NCBI GenBank assembly: GCA_964632995.1 | Contig: CAZWDL010000075.1 | Location: 1 to 36,588, forward strand | Origin: CAZWDL01 sp964632995 | GTDB taxonomy: Bacteria; Bacteroidota; Bacteroidia; Chitinophagales; Saprospiraceae | Direction of reading: 5' to 3' | DNA length: 36,588 nt | Part shown: positions 15,403 through 24,635 of the stretch, in pieces | Layout of the letters: each line of letters starts with the position of its first letter | Numbering within the stretch: position 1 is the first letter of the stretch | Position numbers and translations under genes: made by a program | Notes under the pieces: model-generated | What the model was told of the DNA's origin: nothing | Seen by the model: only the letters and a program-made list of their open reading frames with translations | Databases searched by the model: none

Positions 15403-18400
15403 TCAAACCAACTCCGACGTCCCCACCCTCGCGTACACATCCTCCAGGATCATGTACAGGCACGGCACGATCACCAGGATAATGCCCGTGGCGAAGACGA
15501 TGCCGAAGCCCAACGATATCGCCATCGGAATCAGGTAAGCCGCCTGCTGTGACGTCTCCAGAATGATCGGCGACAGACCGCCGAAGGTGGTCAGGGTGGT
15601 CAGGATGATGGGGCGGAAACGGCGGACGCCTGCTTCGTGGATGGCGTCGAAGACGGAGTGATCGTCCCGCTGCTTGTTGGCATAGTCGATCATAATCAGG
15701 GAATCGTTGACCACCACGCCGGAGAGGGCGATGACGCCCATCAGGCTGATGAGGGAGAGGTCGTAGCCCAGCACAATATGACCGATGACGGCGCCCACGA
15801 TACCGAAAGGAATGGCGCCCATGACGATCAGCGGCTGCAGGTAGTTGCGGAAGGCGATAGCCAGTAAGGCATAAATAATCAGCATGGCCATCCCGAAGCC
15901 GCCCCAGAGCGCCTGGGTGGATTCGCGCATCTCCGCCTGGCTGCCCTGGAAGCTCCAGGTGATGCCCGGGAAANNNNNNNNNNGGGAAATCGGCGCGCAA
16001 CTGCGGCAGCACCTCCGCGGCGATGGATTCCCGGACCCGGCTGACCGCGTTTTTCGGCTCCACATCCATTCCCACGGTGACGACACGGCGGCCGTCACGG
16101 CGGTTGATAGACGTAAAAGCCTCGCCTTCTTCCATTTCCACCACGTCCATCAGCGGCACTTCCATGCCCATGGGCGTACGTACGAGCAGCGCTTCAAGGT
16201 TAGAGATATCTTTGCGCTCCTCCAGCGGCAGCTTGACGCGCACCTCAATCTCGTTGGTCTGCCGTAGCTGTCGCATGGCCAATGCGCCGAAGAAAGCGTT
16301 GCGGACTTGCCGGCCCACGTCGGAGGATGTAAGCCCCAGGTTTCGGCCTTCGGGCATCAGTTTGAAATCATACTGCGGTTTGCCGCGGTTGTAGTTGTCG
16401 TTCACATCGCGGGTAGCCTGAAAGGACTCTACGCGCTCGAAGAAGGCCTGGCTGGCCTTTTCCAGCGTGCCGATATCGGAATGGCTGATATCCACGCTGA
16501 TATCCTGTTGCCATCCCCCGGGGCCGCGTTCGGCTTCGAAGGTGATCTGGTCCACCCCCTCGATATCGCCGATATTGTCGCGCCACAGCTCGATGACTTC
16601 CTGTGCCTTCATGTTGCGCTCCGTCGGTGGCTTCATTACGATTTCCACGTCGATAAAATTCTGCCCTCGAACATTGGTCTTAATACCTTCCGCTATTTCA
16701 AACAGGTCGTGCTCCTCAAACATGCGGTAGGTGGAATTGGTAATTTCTTCGGCGACGCCGGCCGGCTGCGCCGGCGTGGTGCTCACCGGCAGGGCCACCC
16801 CCGCCTCAATTTCGTCGGCCGCTACTTCCGGCATCATGATGATGCCCATGTGATCGCTGTACCCGTAGCCGCCTACCATCACCAGCAGGGCGATCGCGGT
16901 GCTGAGTGTAATATAGCGGTGCCGCAGGTAAAGCTCCAGGAAAGGACGGTAGTATCGATCGATCAGTTACTTGAAACCCCGGGCGATACCCCGTTGGCGG
17001 CGTTCCAGAAATTCACCGACTTTGGAAAAGTGCTTTTTTGAACTGTGGCCGAGGTGCGCCGGAAGAATAAACAGCGCTTCCAGCAGGGATACTCCGAGCA
17101 CGACAATGACCACAGCCGGTAGCGGCCACCAGAATTTGCCGGTAGTGCCGGGAATAAAGAGCAGCGGTATAAAGGCGATAATATTGGTCAGGATACTGAA
17201 AATCACCGGCCGGGCAATGTCCCGGGTGCCGGCAATAGCCGCCTGCATATGGTTCATCCCCTGCTGCCGGTACTCGTATACATTTTCACCAACTACGATC
17301 GCGTCATCCACCACGATGCCCAGGACAACGAGAAAGCCAAACATGGAAATCATGTTGATGCTGAGGCCGATCATCGGGAGAAAGAGCATGCCGCCAATAA
17401 AGGAAATCGCCATGCCCATCATCACCCAGAAGGCCAGCCGGTACTCCAGGAAGAGGCCCAGAATGAACAAAACGATCACGATGGCCAGCACACCGTTTTC
17501 GGTGAGCAGCGACAGGCGCTCCCGGTAGTCCTCGGCGCGGTTGCTGTCGATGCGGGTCTGAATGCCCGGCGGCAGCGAATTGCCGAACTCCTCGAGAATG
17601 CGTTCTACAGCGGCGGCGATTTCCAGCGACGACTGATTGCCGATACGGAAAATCTGCAGCTCGACAGAGGGCTGCCGGTTAAACTGGGCATAGAACCCCG
17701 TCTCTTCGAAACCGTCGGTAATGCCTGCCAGGTCGGCCAGGGTCACGGCGGCGCCAGTGGGAGAGGTCACGATGCCAATGTTGCCAAACTCCTCCGCCCA
17801 CTGCTTGCGCTCCTGCATGCGCAGCAGGATCTCGCCGGTGCCGGTTTCCACGGCGCCGGCGGGAATATCTTCACTCGATTGGACAATGAGATCAGCCACA
17901 TCGCTCAGGTTGAGGTTGTACTCCCGCAGCCGGTGACGTGGAATTTCCACGTGGGTGACGTAATCGGGCACATTGCCGATTTCGACCTGCGTGATCGAGG
18001 GGGCGCTGAGCAGGCGGTCGCGGAGCCGCTCCGCCAGCTTGCGCAGCGTCCAGATGTCGGCCTCGCCGTACAGCCCGATTTCCATCACGTTGCGTTGCTG
18101 CGCCTGCAGGCGCACCTCCGGCTCTTCGATGTCGTCGGGAAAAGTGCGTATCCGGTTCACCGCCTGGTCGATATCCTGGAAGACTTTCATCCGGTTGGCG
18201 CCGGCCACCAGTTCAATACTAATATTACCGGAGCCCTCATTAGCCGTGGAGGTTACCTCCTTGATGCCCTGCACCCCTCTGACGGCTTCTTCCACCGGCA
18301 GCAGGATGCCCTGCTCCACCTCGGCGGGGGCGGCGCCGGGGTAGACGACACTAGCCTCTACGATGTCAAGCTGGAATTGCGGAAATACTTCCTTCTGGAT

Positions 18401-18526
18401 ATTGTACATCGTCCAGATCCCGCCGCCGATCAGGATGATCATCAGCAGGTTGGCGGCAATGGAATTGCGCGCCATATAGGCTATGGGGCCGGAGCGGTTG
18501 CTATGTCGGTTGTTCTCTGAGTTCAT
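15403..18526 (-). pseudogene. RND (AcrB/HAE-type) efflux pump gene, one in-frame TAA and a spurious gap
   Basis: Read as one gene this is about 1035 residues, the usual RND length. These proton-driven inner-membrane pumps export drugs or metals through an adaptor and an outer-membrane channel. TM1 is at about residues 20-42. The porter segment VVYPGAAPAEVEQGILLPVE and the TM4 motif VVLGIVVDDAIVVGENVYE are present, with Asp407-Asp408 at exactly the AcrB proton-relay numbering. The C-terminal half has GVIALSGVVVNDSLIMIDY and RFRPIILTTLTTFGGLSP. TAA at 16967-16969 interrupts ARGFK-x-LIDRYYRPF in frame, where homologues often carry an aromatic residue. The N run at 15974-15983 is flanked by the same six bases on both sides. 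Removing the 10 N plus one copy joins the frames as RADFPGITWSF. A 5' half alone would be inactive. Confidence 0.85.
15974..15983. other. Assembly gap (10 N) that is probably not real
   Basis: GGGAAA precedes the Ns and GGGAAA follows them. Merging these two copies and deleting the Ns gives continuous coding sequence for the RND pump (A-D-F-P-G-I-T-W-S-F) and corrects the frame difference exactly (16 nt removed). The flanks therefore overlap by 6 bp and no sequence is missing. Confidence 0.85.
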
Positions 18527-18780
18527 GTTGAAGATGTGGATACAAGCTGAATTTGTTAAAGTCGGTGGCGTGGGCGTAGCTCTCCGCGCACGAAAGCTTT
18601 TCGCTTAGGCGAAAAGTAATTATGGGCATTATGCCAAGTCGCAAAGAGCAAGACCTCGGAGCGACCAGTGGGGAGGGTGCGGCAATATGCTCGTAGAAAG
18701 AATGTTTCCTTTGCGGACTTTATGTGATGATCTTTTTTTGCGCAAGCCAAAAACCTCACAATGCCTCGCGCTTTGCGCGC
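18527..18780. other. Spacer between adaptor remnant and RND gene, with a perfect hairpin
   Basis: This 254-bp spacer holds no convincing gene. A 67-codon minus-strand frame (18556-18759) lacks family features. CTTTTCGC (18596-18603) and GCGAAAAG (18608-18615) form an 8-bp stem with loop TTAG. The same stem recurs at 36039-36058 with a different loop. Adaptor and pump genes of one RND system are usually only a few bases apart, so extra sequence here suggests an insertion. Confidence 0.4.
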
Positions 18781-19319
18781 TCACTCATTCACGGAGACCG
18801 CCTCCGCTGTGCTGCTCGTATCCACCTCCGTCTGTTCCAGGCGCAGCGCGGCGCCGTCGACCACTGTCGACAGATTGGTGGTTACCACCCGGTCGCCGTC
18901 CTCCAGGCCGCCGGAAATGTAGGCGTTTTGGGCATCCCGGAAAACGATATCTACGTCGCGGATGCGCAGCTTTCCTTCTTCCATCACCCAAACCGTTCCG
19001 TTTTTCCGGAGGTAATCCCGGTTCAGGCGGAAAACATTTTCGATGGGTTCGGCCTGGATGTCTGTCTGCATGAACGCCCCAATCATCAGTTTGGGTGAAT
19101 TCCGGGAGCTGCGACTACGGGCCAGCGGATCGGGGACCGATACGATTGTCGCGTCTGATCTTCCAGTGCTCCGATGAGGCGATACAGATAGCCCTCGCGG
19201 TATTCCCCTTCCGGCCAGGCGCTGCGATTGCGGAGCCGCACCTTCGATCCCCGGGAACGGCCGTCGTTGGGAAAGTTCAGCCGGCGGAGTTGAGCGAGCG
19301 GCACCGTTGCCACCACCCA
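18781..19319 (-). pseudogene. RND periplasmic adaptor (membrane-fusion protein), N-terminal half lost and frameshifted
   Basis: Only the C-terminal half of a HlyD/AcrA-type adaptor is present. The first segment reads VATVPLAQLRRLNFP, KVRLRNRS and YLYRLIGALEDQTR. A one-base loss near 19155-19165 then shifts to the second segment: SVPDPLARSRSSRNSPKLMIG, ENVFRLNRDYLRKNGTVWVM and YISGGLEDGDRVVTTNL, ending at TGA 18781. These are the barrel and membrane-proximal domains. The signal, hairpin and lipoyl halves (about 190 residues) are missing and the coding sequence abuts the stop codon of the DUF2177 gene. The natural partner is the RND pump downstream. No outer-membrane channel gene is nearby. The adaptor cannot be functional as it stands. 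Confidence 0.8.
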
Positions 19320-19724
19320 TCAAGCATCAAGCATCCAGCCCGCAACTCTCCAGCTTCCCCAGCTGACGACGGCGCAGAGCACTGTTCCCCAAAGCATATC
19401 GATGACCACGGCCTGCAGGGGCCAGTCGCGCAGTGTAGCGAAGTTGGTCAGTTCATAGGTAGCGTAGGTGACCAGTCCGAAGAAAGCGCCGTTGAGCAAG
19501 GCCCGGATTCCGCTATCCGCTTCGATAGCCGGCAGGGTAGCGAAGTAGACCAGCCCGGCCACAAAGAGCAGGTAGAAGATGATGGCGGCGGACCAGTTCA
19601 CCTGCGGGGCCATCCAGGCGCCGAGATGACGTTGATAAAAACCCCGGGCCAGCCAGCCCAGCCAAAGCATATCCACAAGGAAGAAAAGGACGAGCGCAAT
19701 GAGGTAGAGACGAAGGAAAAGCAT
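19320..19724 (-). CDS. DUF2177 family membrane protein
   Basis: The product is a 134-residue protein with four likely membrane helices (MLFLRLYLIALVLFFLVDM, WSAAIIFYLLFVAGLVYFA, a Gly/Ala-rich third helix starting ALLNGAFFGLVTYATYELTN, and a last helix around LWGTVLCAVVSWGSW). These motifs, with LxWLGWLARGFY after helix 1, match the DUF2177 family, small membrane proteins of unknown function. The ATG at 19724 is chosen over an upstream start at 19817, which would add 31 residues with no conservation. The stop TGA 19320-19322 lies inside a tandem ATCAAGC repeat (19319-19332) and touches the adaptor remnant, which suggests a deletion or insertion joint. Confidence 0.75.
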   Translation of the reverse strand: MLFLRLYLIALVLFFLVDMLWLGWLARGFYQRHLGAWMAPQVNWSAAIIFYLLFVAGLVYFATLPAIEADSGIRALLNGAFFGLVTYATYELTNFATLRDWPLQAVVIDMLWGTVLCAVVSWGSWRVAGWMLDA

Positions 19725-19875
19725 ATTTGGCGTTTTGGTATATAACAGCCATAGGGTAAAAGTGTTAGAAGAAAAAGTAAACAGTTTTTTACAGCGATAT
19801 ACTTTTGGTGGATGCATTTTAGTTTATCGAAAATTTTTCCTATAAATAGCAATCCTGATGACCTTCTTGCCAAAG

Positions 19876-20024
19876 AAGTTGTCTAAAATTTTCTTGCTGG
19901 GCTCCAAAACGCGTCTTTTGCCCTCACTCTGTGCCAATTTTTAACTCCGTAGCGCTGCTATGCAGTGGAAAATTGGCTTCGATTGGCGCCAAAATCCGGA
20001 TTTTTTGCTGGCAGCAGACAACTT
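19876..20024. repeat. Nested inverted-repeat element
   Basis: AAGTTGTCT (19876-19884) and AGACAACTT (20016-20024) are exact inverses. Nested inside, CCAATTTT (19934-19941) and AAAATTGG (19969-19976) are also exact. The spacer 19725-20089 between the divergent DUF2177 and BCCT genes has no coding frame. Both promoters must lie here, but no confident -7/-33 pair is visible. Confidence 0.45.
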
Positions 20025-20089
20025 TAAAGCCAGGTTGTGGAACACGATATAATCAATCCATTTTAAGTAGAATTTGACTAAGAGTATTT

Positions 20090-21718
20090 ATGGACAACGA
20101 TAAAAATCAGTCTGCGGAAAGAGAGGGATCGAAAAGGTACTTCGATATATACCCTCCTGTATTTTACCCCGCCGCGATAATCATCATTTTATTTATAGCG
20201 CTCACCCTGACCGTAGGAGAACCCATGGAACGGGTATTCGGCAGTATACAGACCGGCATGTCCGATAACGCGGGCTGGTTTTTTGTGTTGGTAGTCAATG
20301 GAATGGTTGCGGTTTGTCTTTTCCTGGCTCTTAGCAAGTACGGCAATATCCGGCTGGGAGGTAAAAATGCGGAGCCCGATTTCAGTACTTTTGCCTGGTT
20401 TTCCATGCTTTTTTCAGCAGGCATGGGTATCGGGTTATTATTTTTCAGCGTAGCGGAGCCGATTTTCCATTACGATACTCCGCCCATGGAGGTAAGCAGC
20501 CAGGCCGGCGCTGCCCGGCAGGCCATGAAATTTACTTTTTTACACTGGGGGTTGCATCCCTGGGCTATCTATTCAGTGGTTGGCTTATCCCTGGCTTTTT
20601 TTACCTTTAACCGGGGGATGCCGCTTACCATTCGCGGGGTATTCTACCCGGTTTTGGGCGATAGGATTTATGGTTTTTGGGGCAACGTCATTGATGTCAT
20701 CGCCGTGGCGGCGACCTTGTTCGGGCTGGCGACTTCCCTGGGGCTGGGGGTGCAACAGATCAATTCCGGCCTAGATTTTTTATTCGGCATCGGGGACAAT
20801 ACGACGGTGCAGGTCATCCTGATTGCGCTCATCACTGTTGCTGCGACCACCTCGGTCGTTTTGGGGCTGGATAAAGGCGTGCGGGTGCTTAGCGAACTCA
20901 ACTTACGCCTGGGGCTAATCTTTCTCATCGCCATGCTCATTCTGGGGCCTACGCTTTTTCTGTTCGACAGCTTTGTGCAAAATATCGGCGCTTATCTTCG
21001 GGATCTACCCATGATCGGCAGCTGGACGGAGGCCTACACCGGCACCGAATGGCAAAACAGCTGGACGATTTTCTATTGGGCCTGGTGGATCTCCTGGTCA
21101 CCCTATGTCGGTATGTTTATCGCACGGGTATCCAGAGGGCGCACCATCCGGGAATTTATTCTGGGCGTATTGCTGGTGCCTTCATTGCTCACCTTTCTGT
21201 GGATGTCGGTATTCGGCGGTTCGGCGCTGTTTCTGGAACTCAACGGCATCGGCAATATAGCCTCGGCGGTGGGCGATAATATTTCTACGGCGCTGTTCGT
21301 CTTGCTGGCAGAGTTTCCGTTCTCATCGGTGACTTCGGTCATCGGTATTATTCTGGTGACGAGTTTTTTCGTCACTTCTTCTGACAGTGGTTCGCTGGTT
21401 ATCGACAGCATTACCAGCGGCGGAAAGCTCGACGCGCCGGTCGGGCAGCGTATTTTCTGGGCCGTTTCTGAGGGCGCCGTGGCCGCCACCTTGCTGGTAG
21501 GCGGCGGATTGCTGGCCCTGCAGGCAGCGGCTATTACAACCGGCCTGCCCTTCGCTTTTTTGCTGATACTTATGGTGTACAGCCTGATGAAAGGGCTGGA
21601 AGAAGAATATCAGGAAATGCAGGAACGCGAGGCCCACCGGCAAAAAGAATCTTACCAAAAAACGATTGCTGATCTGGTCAGAAGGAGAAGTGGGCAAGAT
21701 GTCCCATCCGAAAAATAA
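20090..21718 (+). CDS. BCCT family betaine/choline/carnitine transporter
   Basis: The product is a 542-residue inner-membrane transporter with about 12 helices, which takes up quaternary-ammonium osmolytes such as glycine betaine or choline. The glycine stretch GMGIGLLFFSVAEP (Gly111, Gly113, Gly115) on TM3 is the BetP-type sodium-site segment, and the family signature NSWTIFYWAWWISWSPYVG lies at residues 323-341. SSDSGSLVIDSI near TM10 is also typical. The C-terminal tail after the last helix is charged and helical (EEEYQEMQEREAHRQKES), which in BetP senses osmotic change; whether it does so here is inference. The universal stress protein gene follows 78 bp downstream on the same strand, a pairing that suggests joint expression under salt stress. 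Confidence 0.9.
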   Translation: MDNDKNQSAEREGSKRYFDIYPPVFYPAAIIIILFIALTLTVGEPMERVFGSIQTGMSDNAGWFFVLVVNGMVAVCLFLALSKYGNIRLGGKNAEPDFSTFAWFSMLFSAGMGIGLLFFSVAEPIFHYDTPPMEVSSQAGAARQAMKFTFLHWGLHPWAIYSVVGLSLAFFTFNRGMPLTIRGVFYPVLGDRIYGFWGNVIDVIAVAATLFGLATSLGLGVQQINSGLDFLFGIGDNTTVQVILIALITVAATTSVVLGLDKGVRVLSELNLRLGLIFLIAMLILGPTLFLFDSFVQNIGAYLRDLPMIGSWTEAYTGTEWQNSWTIFYWAWWISWSPYVGMFIARVSRGRTIREFILGVLLVPSLLTFLWMSVFGGSALFLELNGIGNIASAVGDNISTALFVLLAEFPFSSVTSVIGIILVTSFFVTSSDSGSLVIDSITSGGKLDAPVGQRIFWAVSEGAVAATLLVGGGLLALQAAAITTGLPFAFLLILMVYSLMKGLEEEYQEMQEREAHRQKESYQKTIADLVRRRSGQDVPSEK

Positions 21719-21796
21719 AAGATAATAAAACAACTTGTCCGGGGTGTGGCTTAAAATACTGCTTTGAACCCCAGAACTCAACCTATATAAGTGATC

Positions 21797-22693
21797 ATGA
21801 AAGAAACCAAGGTCTTATTAGTCGGGTTGGATCTCACCGAATCAGATCCACTTTTGCTGAGATATGCTTCCATGCTGGGCAAAAGCTTGGGAACGATCAG
21901 GCAAGTCTATTTCGTCCACAATATCAAACTGGCTTACGAGTCGGAGGCTCCCGGTTTTCTTCCGGAGCTGGATCGCCCGCTGGAAGAGATTATTACGGAG
22001 GAGATAGAAGAACAGGTTGATCAGTTTTTTAAGAGGAGTCATCCCGATATGCCTTTCGAGGTTATTGTAACCAATGAAACCAATACTCCTACGGCAATCT
22101 CTCAGCTGTGTAAAGAACGGGAGGTGGACCTGGTGCTGATGGGGAAAAAAATAGCGTACATCGGCTCGGGCATCGTCGTGCAAAAACTGCTTCGAATTCC
22201 CCCACTTACGGCGAACGTGTTATTGGTGCCCGACACGGCGTCCCAGCACCTGCAGCACATTGTGGCGGGTATCGATTTCTCGGAGCCTTCGCGGCGGGCC
22301 CTGCTCCAGGCCAGTTCCCTGCAACAGGCAAGTGGAGCAGAACTGACTCTGCTCCATGTCGCTAACATTCCTACCCATTACTTTCCTTACATCCCCGAAA
22401 AAGATATGAAGGAAAAAGCCCGGGAGAGCGCCCGCAAGAAATACGAGAAATTCATCAAGCGTATGGAAGACCCGGAACTGCGGCAGAAGGAATGTCGTAT
22501 CGTGCAGAAACACGGGGAATCCATCGCCCGGAATATTTACTCGGAAGCCTTGCAGTTAGGGGCCGATCTCATTGTTACCGGCAGCATCGGCCATGGCAAG
22601 GTAAAAACTTTCCTGCTGGGCTCCGTCACCCAGCGCCTGGTGAATATCGACAGCCATATTCCGTTGCTGGTTGTAAAGGGGAAAGATAAATGA
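21797..22693 (+). CDS. Tandem universal stress protein
   Basis: The product has 298 residues with two UspA-type alpha/beta domains (about 1-145 and 150-298). The start is the ATG at 21797; a GTG two codons upstream is less likely. The second domain carries the complete ATP-loop pattern G-x2-G-x9-G-S as GSIGHGKVKTFLLGS, so it should bind ATP. In the first domain the equivalent loop (GKKIAYIGSGIVVQKLL) is altered. HIPLLVVKGK is the typical final strand. Proteins of this type bind nucleotide and modulate stress physiology in the cytoplasm. Its position right after the osmolyte transporter on the same strand hints at a role in controlling that transporter, as Usp proteins do with some transporters, but this is inference. 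Confidence 0.85.
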   Translation: MKETKVLLVGLDLTESDPLLLRYASMLGKSLGTIRQVYFVHNIKLAYESEAPGFLPELDRPLEEIITEEIEEQVDQFFKRSHPDMPFEVIVTNETNTPTAISQLCKEREVDLVLMGKKIAYIGSGIVVQKLLRIPPLTANVLLVPDTASQHLQHIVAGIDFSEPSRRALLQASSLQQASGAELTLLHVANIPTHYFPYIPEKDMKEKARESARKKYEKFIKRMEDPELRQKECRIVQKHGESIARNIYSEALQLGADLIVTGSIGHGKVKTFLLGSVTQRLVNIDSHIPLLVVKGKDK

Positions 22694-22739
22694 AAAAGCC
22701 GGAGTAAAGATGCTCAGGTTTCAGCAACTTTTGCCCCAG

Positions 22740-24236
22740 CTACTCTTCCAGTTCTTCCCAGGGAATGGTAATGACCATCGTCTCCAACTCCCCTTTCTCT
22801 GTTTTTATCCCGAAAAGCAATAATTGCTCTCCTCCGAGCGACCAGCTTTTAACGGGGTAAGGCGTTATGGGTTGCCGGGATTGGATTTCGCTGCTCACGT
22901 CATTGAACTCCACCTCGCCTTTTTTGCTGATGGTGGCAAATACGGTGTTCCCGCTCGTACCGCTGCGGGAGGCGTTGAGGTTATTGTAGAGCAGTTGGAG
23001 CTTACCGTCTTGGTAGAAGGCCCGGTAGGAGAATTTGCCCAGGTCCTCCCAGAATCCTTCCTGTCTTTTAGGGATGCGGATGACCCAGTCGAGGTAGCGG
23101 TCCTGGTTGATTCTGGCAATGATAATATCATTGTATTCAAAAGGAGGAAACTGACTCTGATTATCGATCAGTTGTTCTCCGAGGACGTACAGGGAGCTAT
23201 CCTGCAGGAACAGGTGGTCGACAGTGAAATCCCTGAAGTTATAGGAGTTGGTTCCGCTGGGTTGCCGGCCGGGCACCTCCGTGGCTGCGTTTTTATACTG
23301 GTTCTTATTCACCGGTAGCAGCTGATGCCCCAGCCTGTCGGCCGGGCCGTCGATGCGCACCGTAATAAAGCCTTCGTATTTGCTTCGGCTCCGTTTGCGA
23401 TAGAGGCCGGCGCCTATGAGCTGATCGTTCTGATCAAGGGCAAAGCGGATGCCGGATAAGATCAACTTGCCGGGTTCGATGGAAAACTGGCGCGGCCTTT
23501 CCAGGTCCTTGCCTCCGTAGAGAATGATCTGTTTGATCTTGCGCTCATTGACGCCCGAAAGCCCGCCGGGATTACCCTGGTACTCCTCGCACAGCAGATA
23601 AGCGTTGCCCTGAGCGTCGAGCAGGCTGCCGTAGAGGTAGAAAGTTTCGTTTTTAAAGGGAAGGATATAGTTGCGTACCCATTCGGTTTCCAATTCGCGG
23701 TTGAACACCTGTAGTTTAAGCCGTACCGGATCTTCAGGAAGGCTGTAGCTCCAGCCATAAACAAGCAGGCGCGACTGATCGGCGGACAGGCTGTAGCCAA
23801 AAGGGATGCGCAGGTTGCGCGGGGTATAGGCTTCTTCAATCAACTGAGCGCTGATTTCTTCGAGATCCGGAAGCGTATATTGGCGCAGGATGAGATTGTT
23901 GCGCCGGGGCCCGGGGTAATATATGGAAGTCAACACCGTCAGGCGGTCCCCCCAGCGGAAGGCGCCTTCCAATTGCGCCGGCAGCCCGCGGTCGCTCAGG
24001 GTCAGGACCCGCTCGGCTTTCATCTTTTCTTCTATGTCAAAAGTACGAATGGTCAGGGAACGCGGAGCCTCCGGCTGATCCAGCAGCAGGGCGACAAAAC
24101 CCTCGCTGCCCAGCGGCACCACCTTCTGTAACTGTGGGTTGAATTCGCCGGTTTTGTCGATCAAGGGGCCGATCGACTGGGCTGGCGCGGCGAGGGAACT
24201 TAACAGGATGCCAAATAAAAACAGATAGTATTTCAT
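22740..24236 (-). CDS. Secreted protein of unknown function
   Basis: The product is a 498-residue exported protein. The ATG at 24236 is chosen because it directly begins a signal peptide (MKYYLFLFGILLSSLAAPAQ, likely cut after AQS). An upstream start at 24326 would add 30 unrelated residues. The mature part is beta-rich with repeated aromatic strand-turn units (RLTVLTSIYYPGPRRNN, YSLSADQSRLLVYGWSYS, GNAYLLCEEYQGNPGG, SSLYVLGEQLIDN), which suggests a beta-propeller. I do not recognise a named family. There is no lipobox or T9SS sorting domain, so it is probably periplasmic. It points toward the stress protein gene (convergent, 46 bp apart) and diverges from the pyruvate kinase gene. Confidence 0.65.
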   Translation of the reverse strand: MKYYLFLFGILLSSLAAPAQSIGPLIDKTGEFNPQLQKVVPLGSEGFVALLLDQPEAPRSLTIRTFDIEEKMKAERVLTLSDRGLPAQLEGAFRWGDRLTVLTSIYYPGPRRNNLILRQYTLPDLEEISAQLIEEAYTPRNLRIPFGYSLSADQSRLLVYGWSYSLPEDPVRLKLQVFNRELETEWVRNYILPFKNETFYLYGSLLDAQGNAYLLCEEYQGNPGGLSGVNERKIKQIILYGGKDLERPRQFSIEPGKLILSGIRFALDQNDQLIGAGLYRKRSRSKYEGFITVRIDGPADRLGHQLLPVNKNQYKNAATEVPGRQPSGTNSYNFRDFTVDHLFLQDSSLYVLGEQLIDNQSQFPPFEYNDIIIARINQDRYLDWVIRIPKRQEGFWEDLGKFSYRAFYQDGKLQLLYNNLNASRSGTSGNTVFATISKKGEVEFNDVSSEIQSRQPITPYPVKSWSLGGEQLLLFGIKTEKGELETMVITIPWEELEE

Positions 24237-24635
24237 TGATGATCTTTTGCTCAAAAATAGCAGTTGCGACGGGGTAATGCAGAAAGAAAGCACTTTTTTA
24301 CTTTGCGGTACTTTCGATTCCTGCAAGACCGATAATAAAGAAAGTTTAAATCACTTCAATTAAAGTAAAAAAATCCTGCGAAAATCCGATGCGCTATAAC
24401 AGTTTGTTAACAGTAGATGATGTCGATCCCCCTTCGCGGTATCCGGAAAAATCACAAAGAGAGGACCTGCCGCAGGAGTATACCTGTAGCGGTGGGTTAA
24501 ACCAATTCGTTGATAAAAGCCAGTGTGGAAATTGATGAATATCATTGCGTGAAGACAACTGGGCATCGTAAATTTTGCTGCCCGGCGTACCGATGCGCAA
24601 AGAATGAAAAAGCCTCCGTTACAGGAAAAATACAC

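Noticed and set aside
1412..16969. Recoding of TAA to an amino acid in this organism
   Set aside because: Several intact genes in the window end correctly at TAA, so a general reassignment would add tails to them.
17249..18520. 423-codon plus-strand frame
   Set aside because: Antisense to the RND pump N-terminal half, whose motifs are unmistakable; the antisense product is His/Asp-rich low-complexity sequence.
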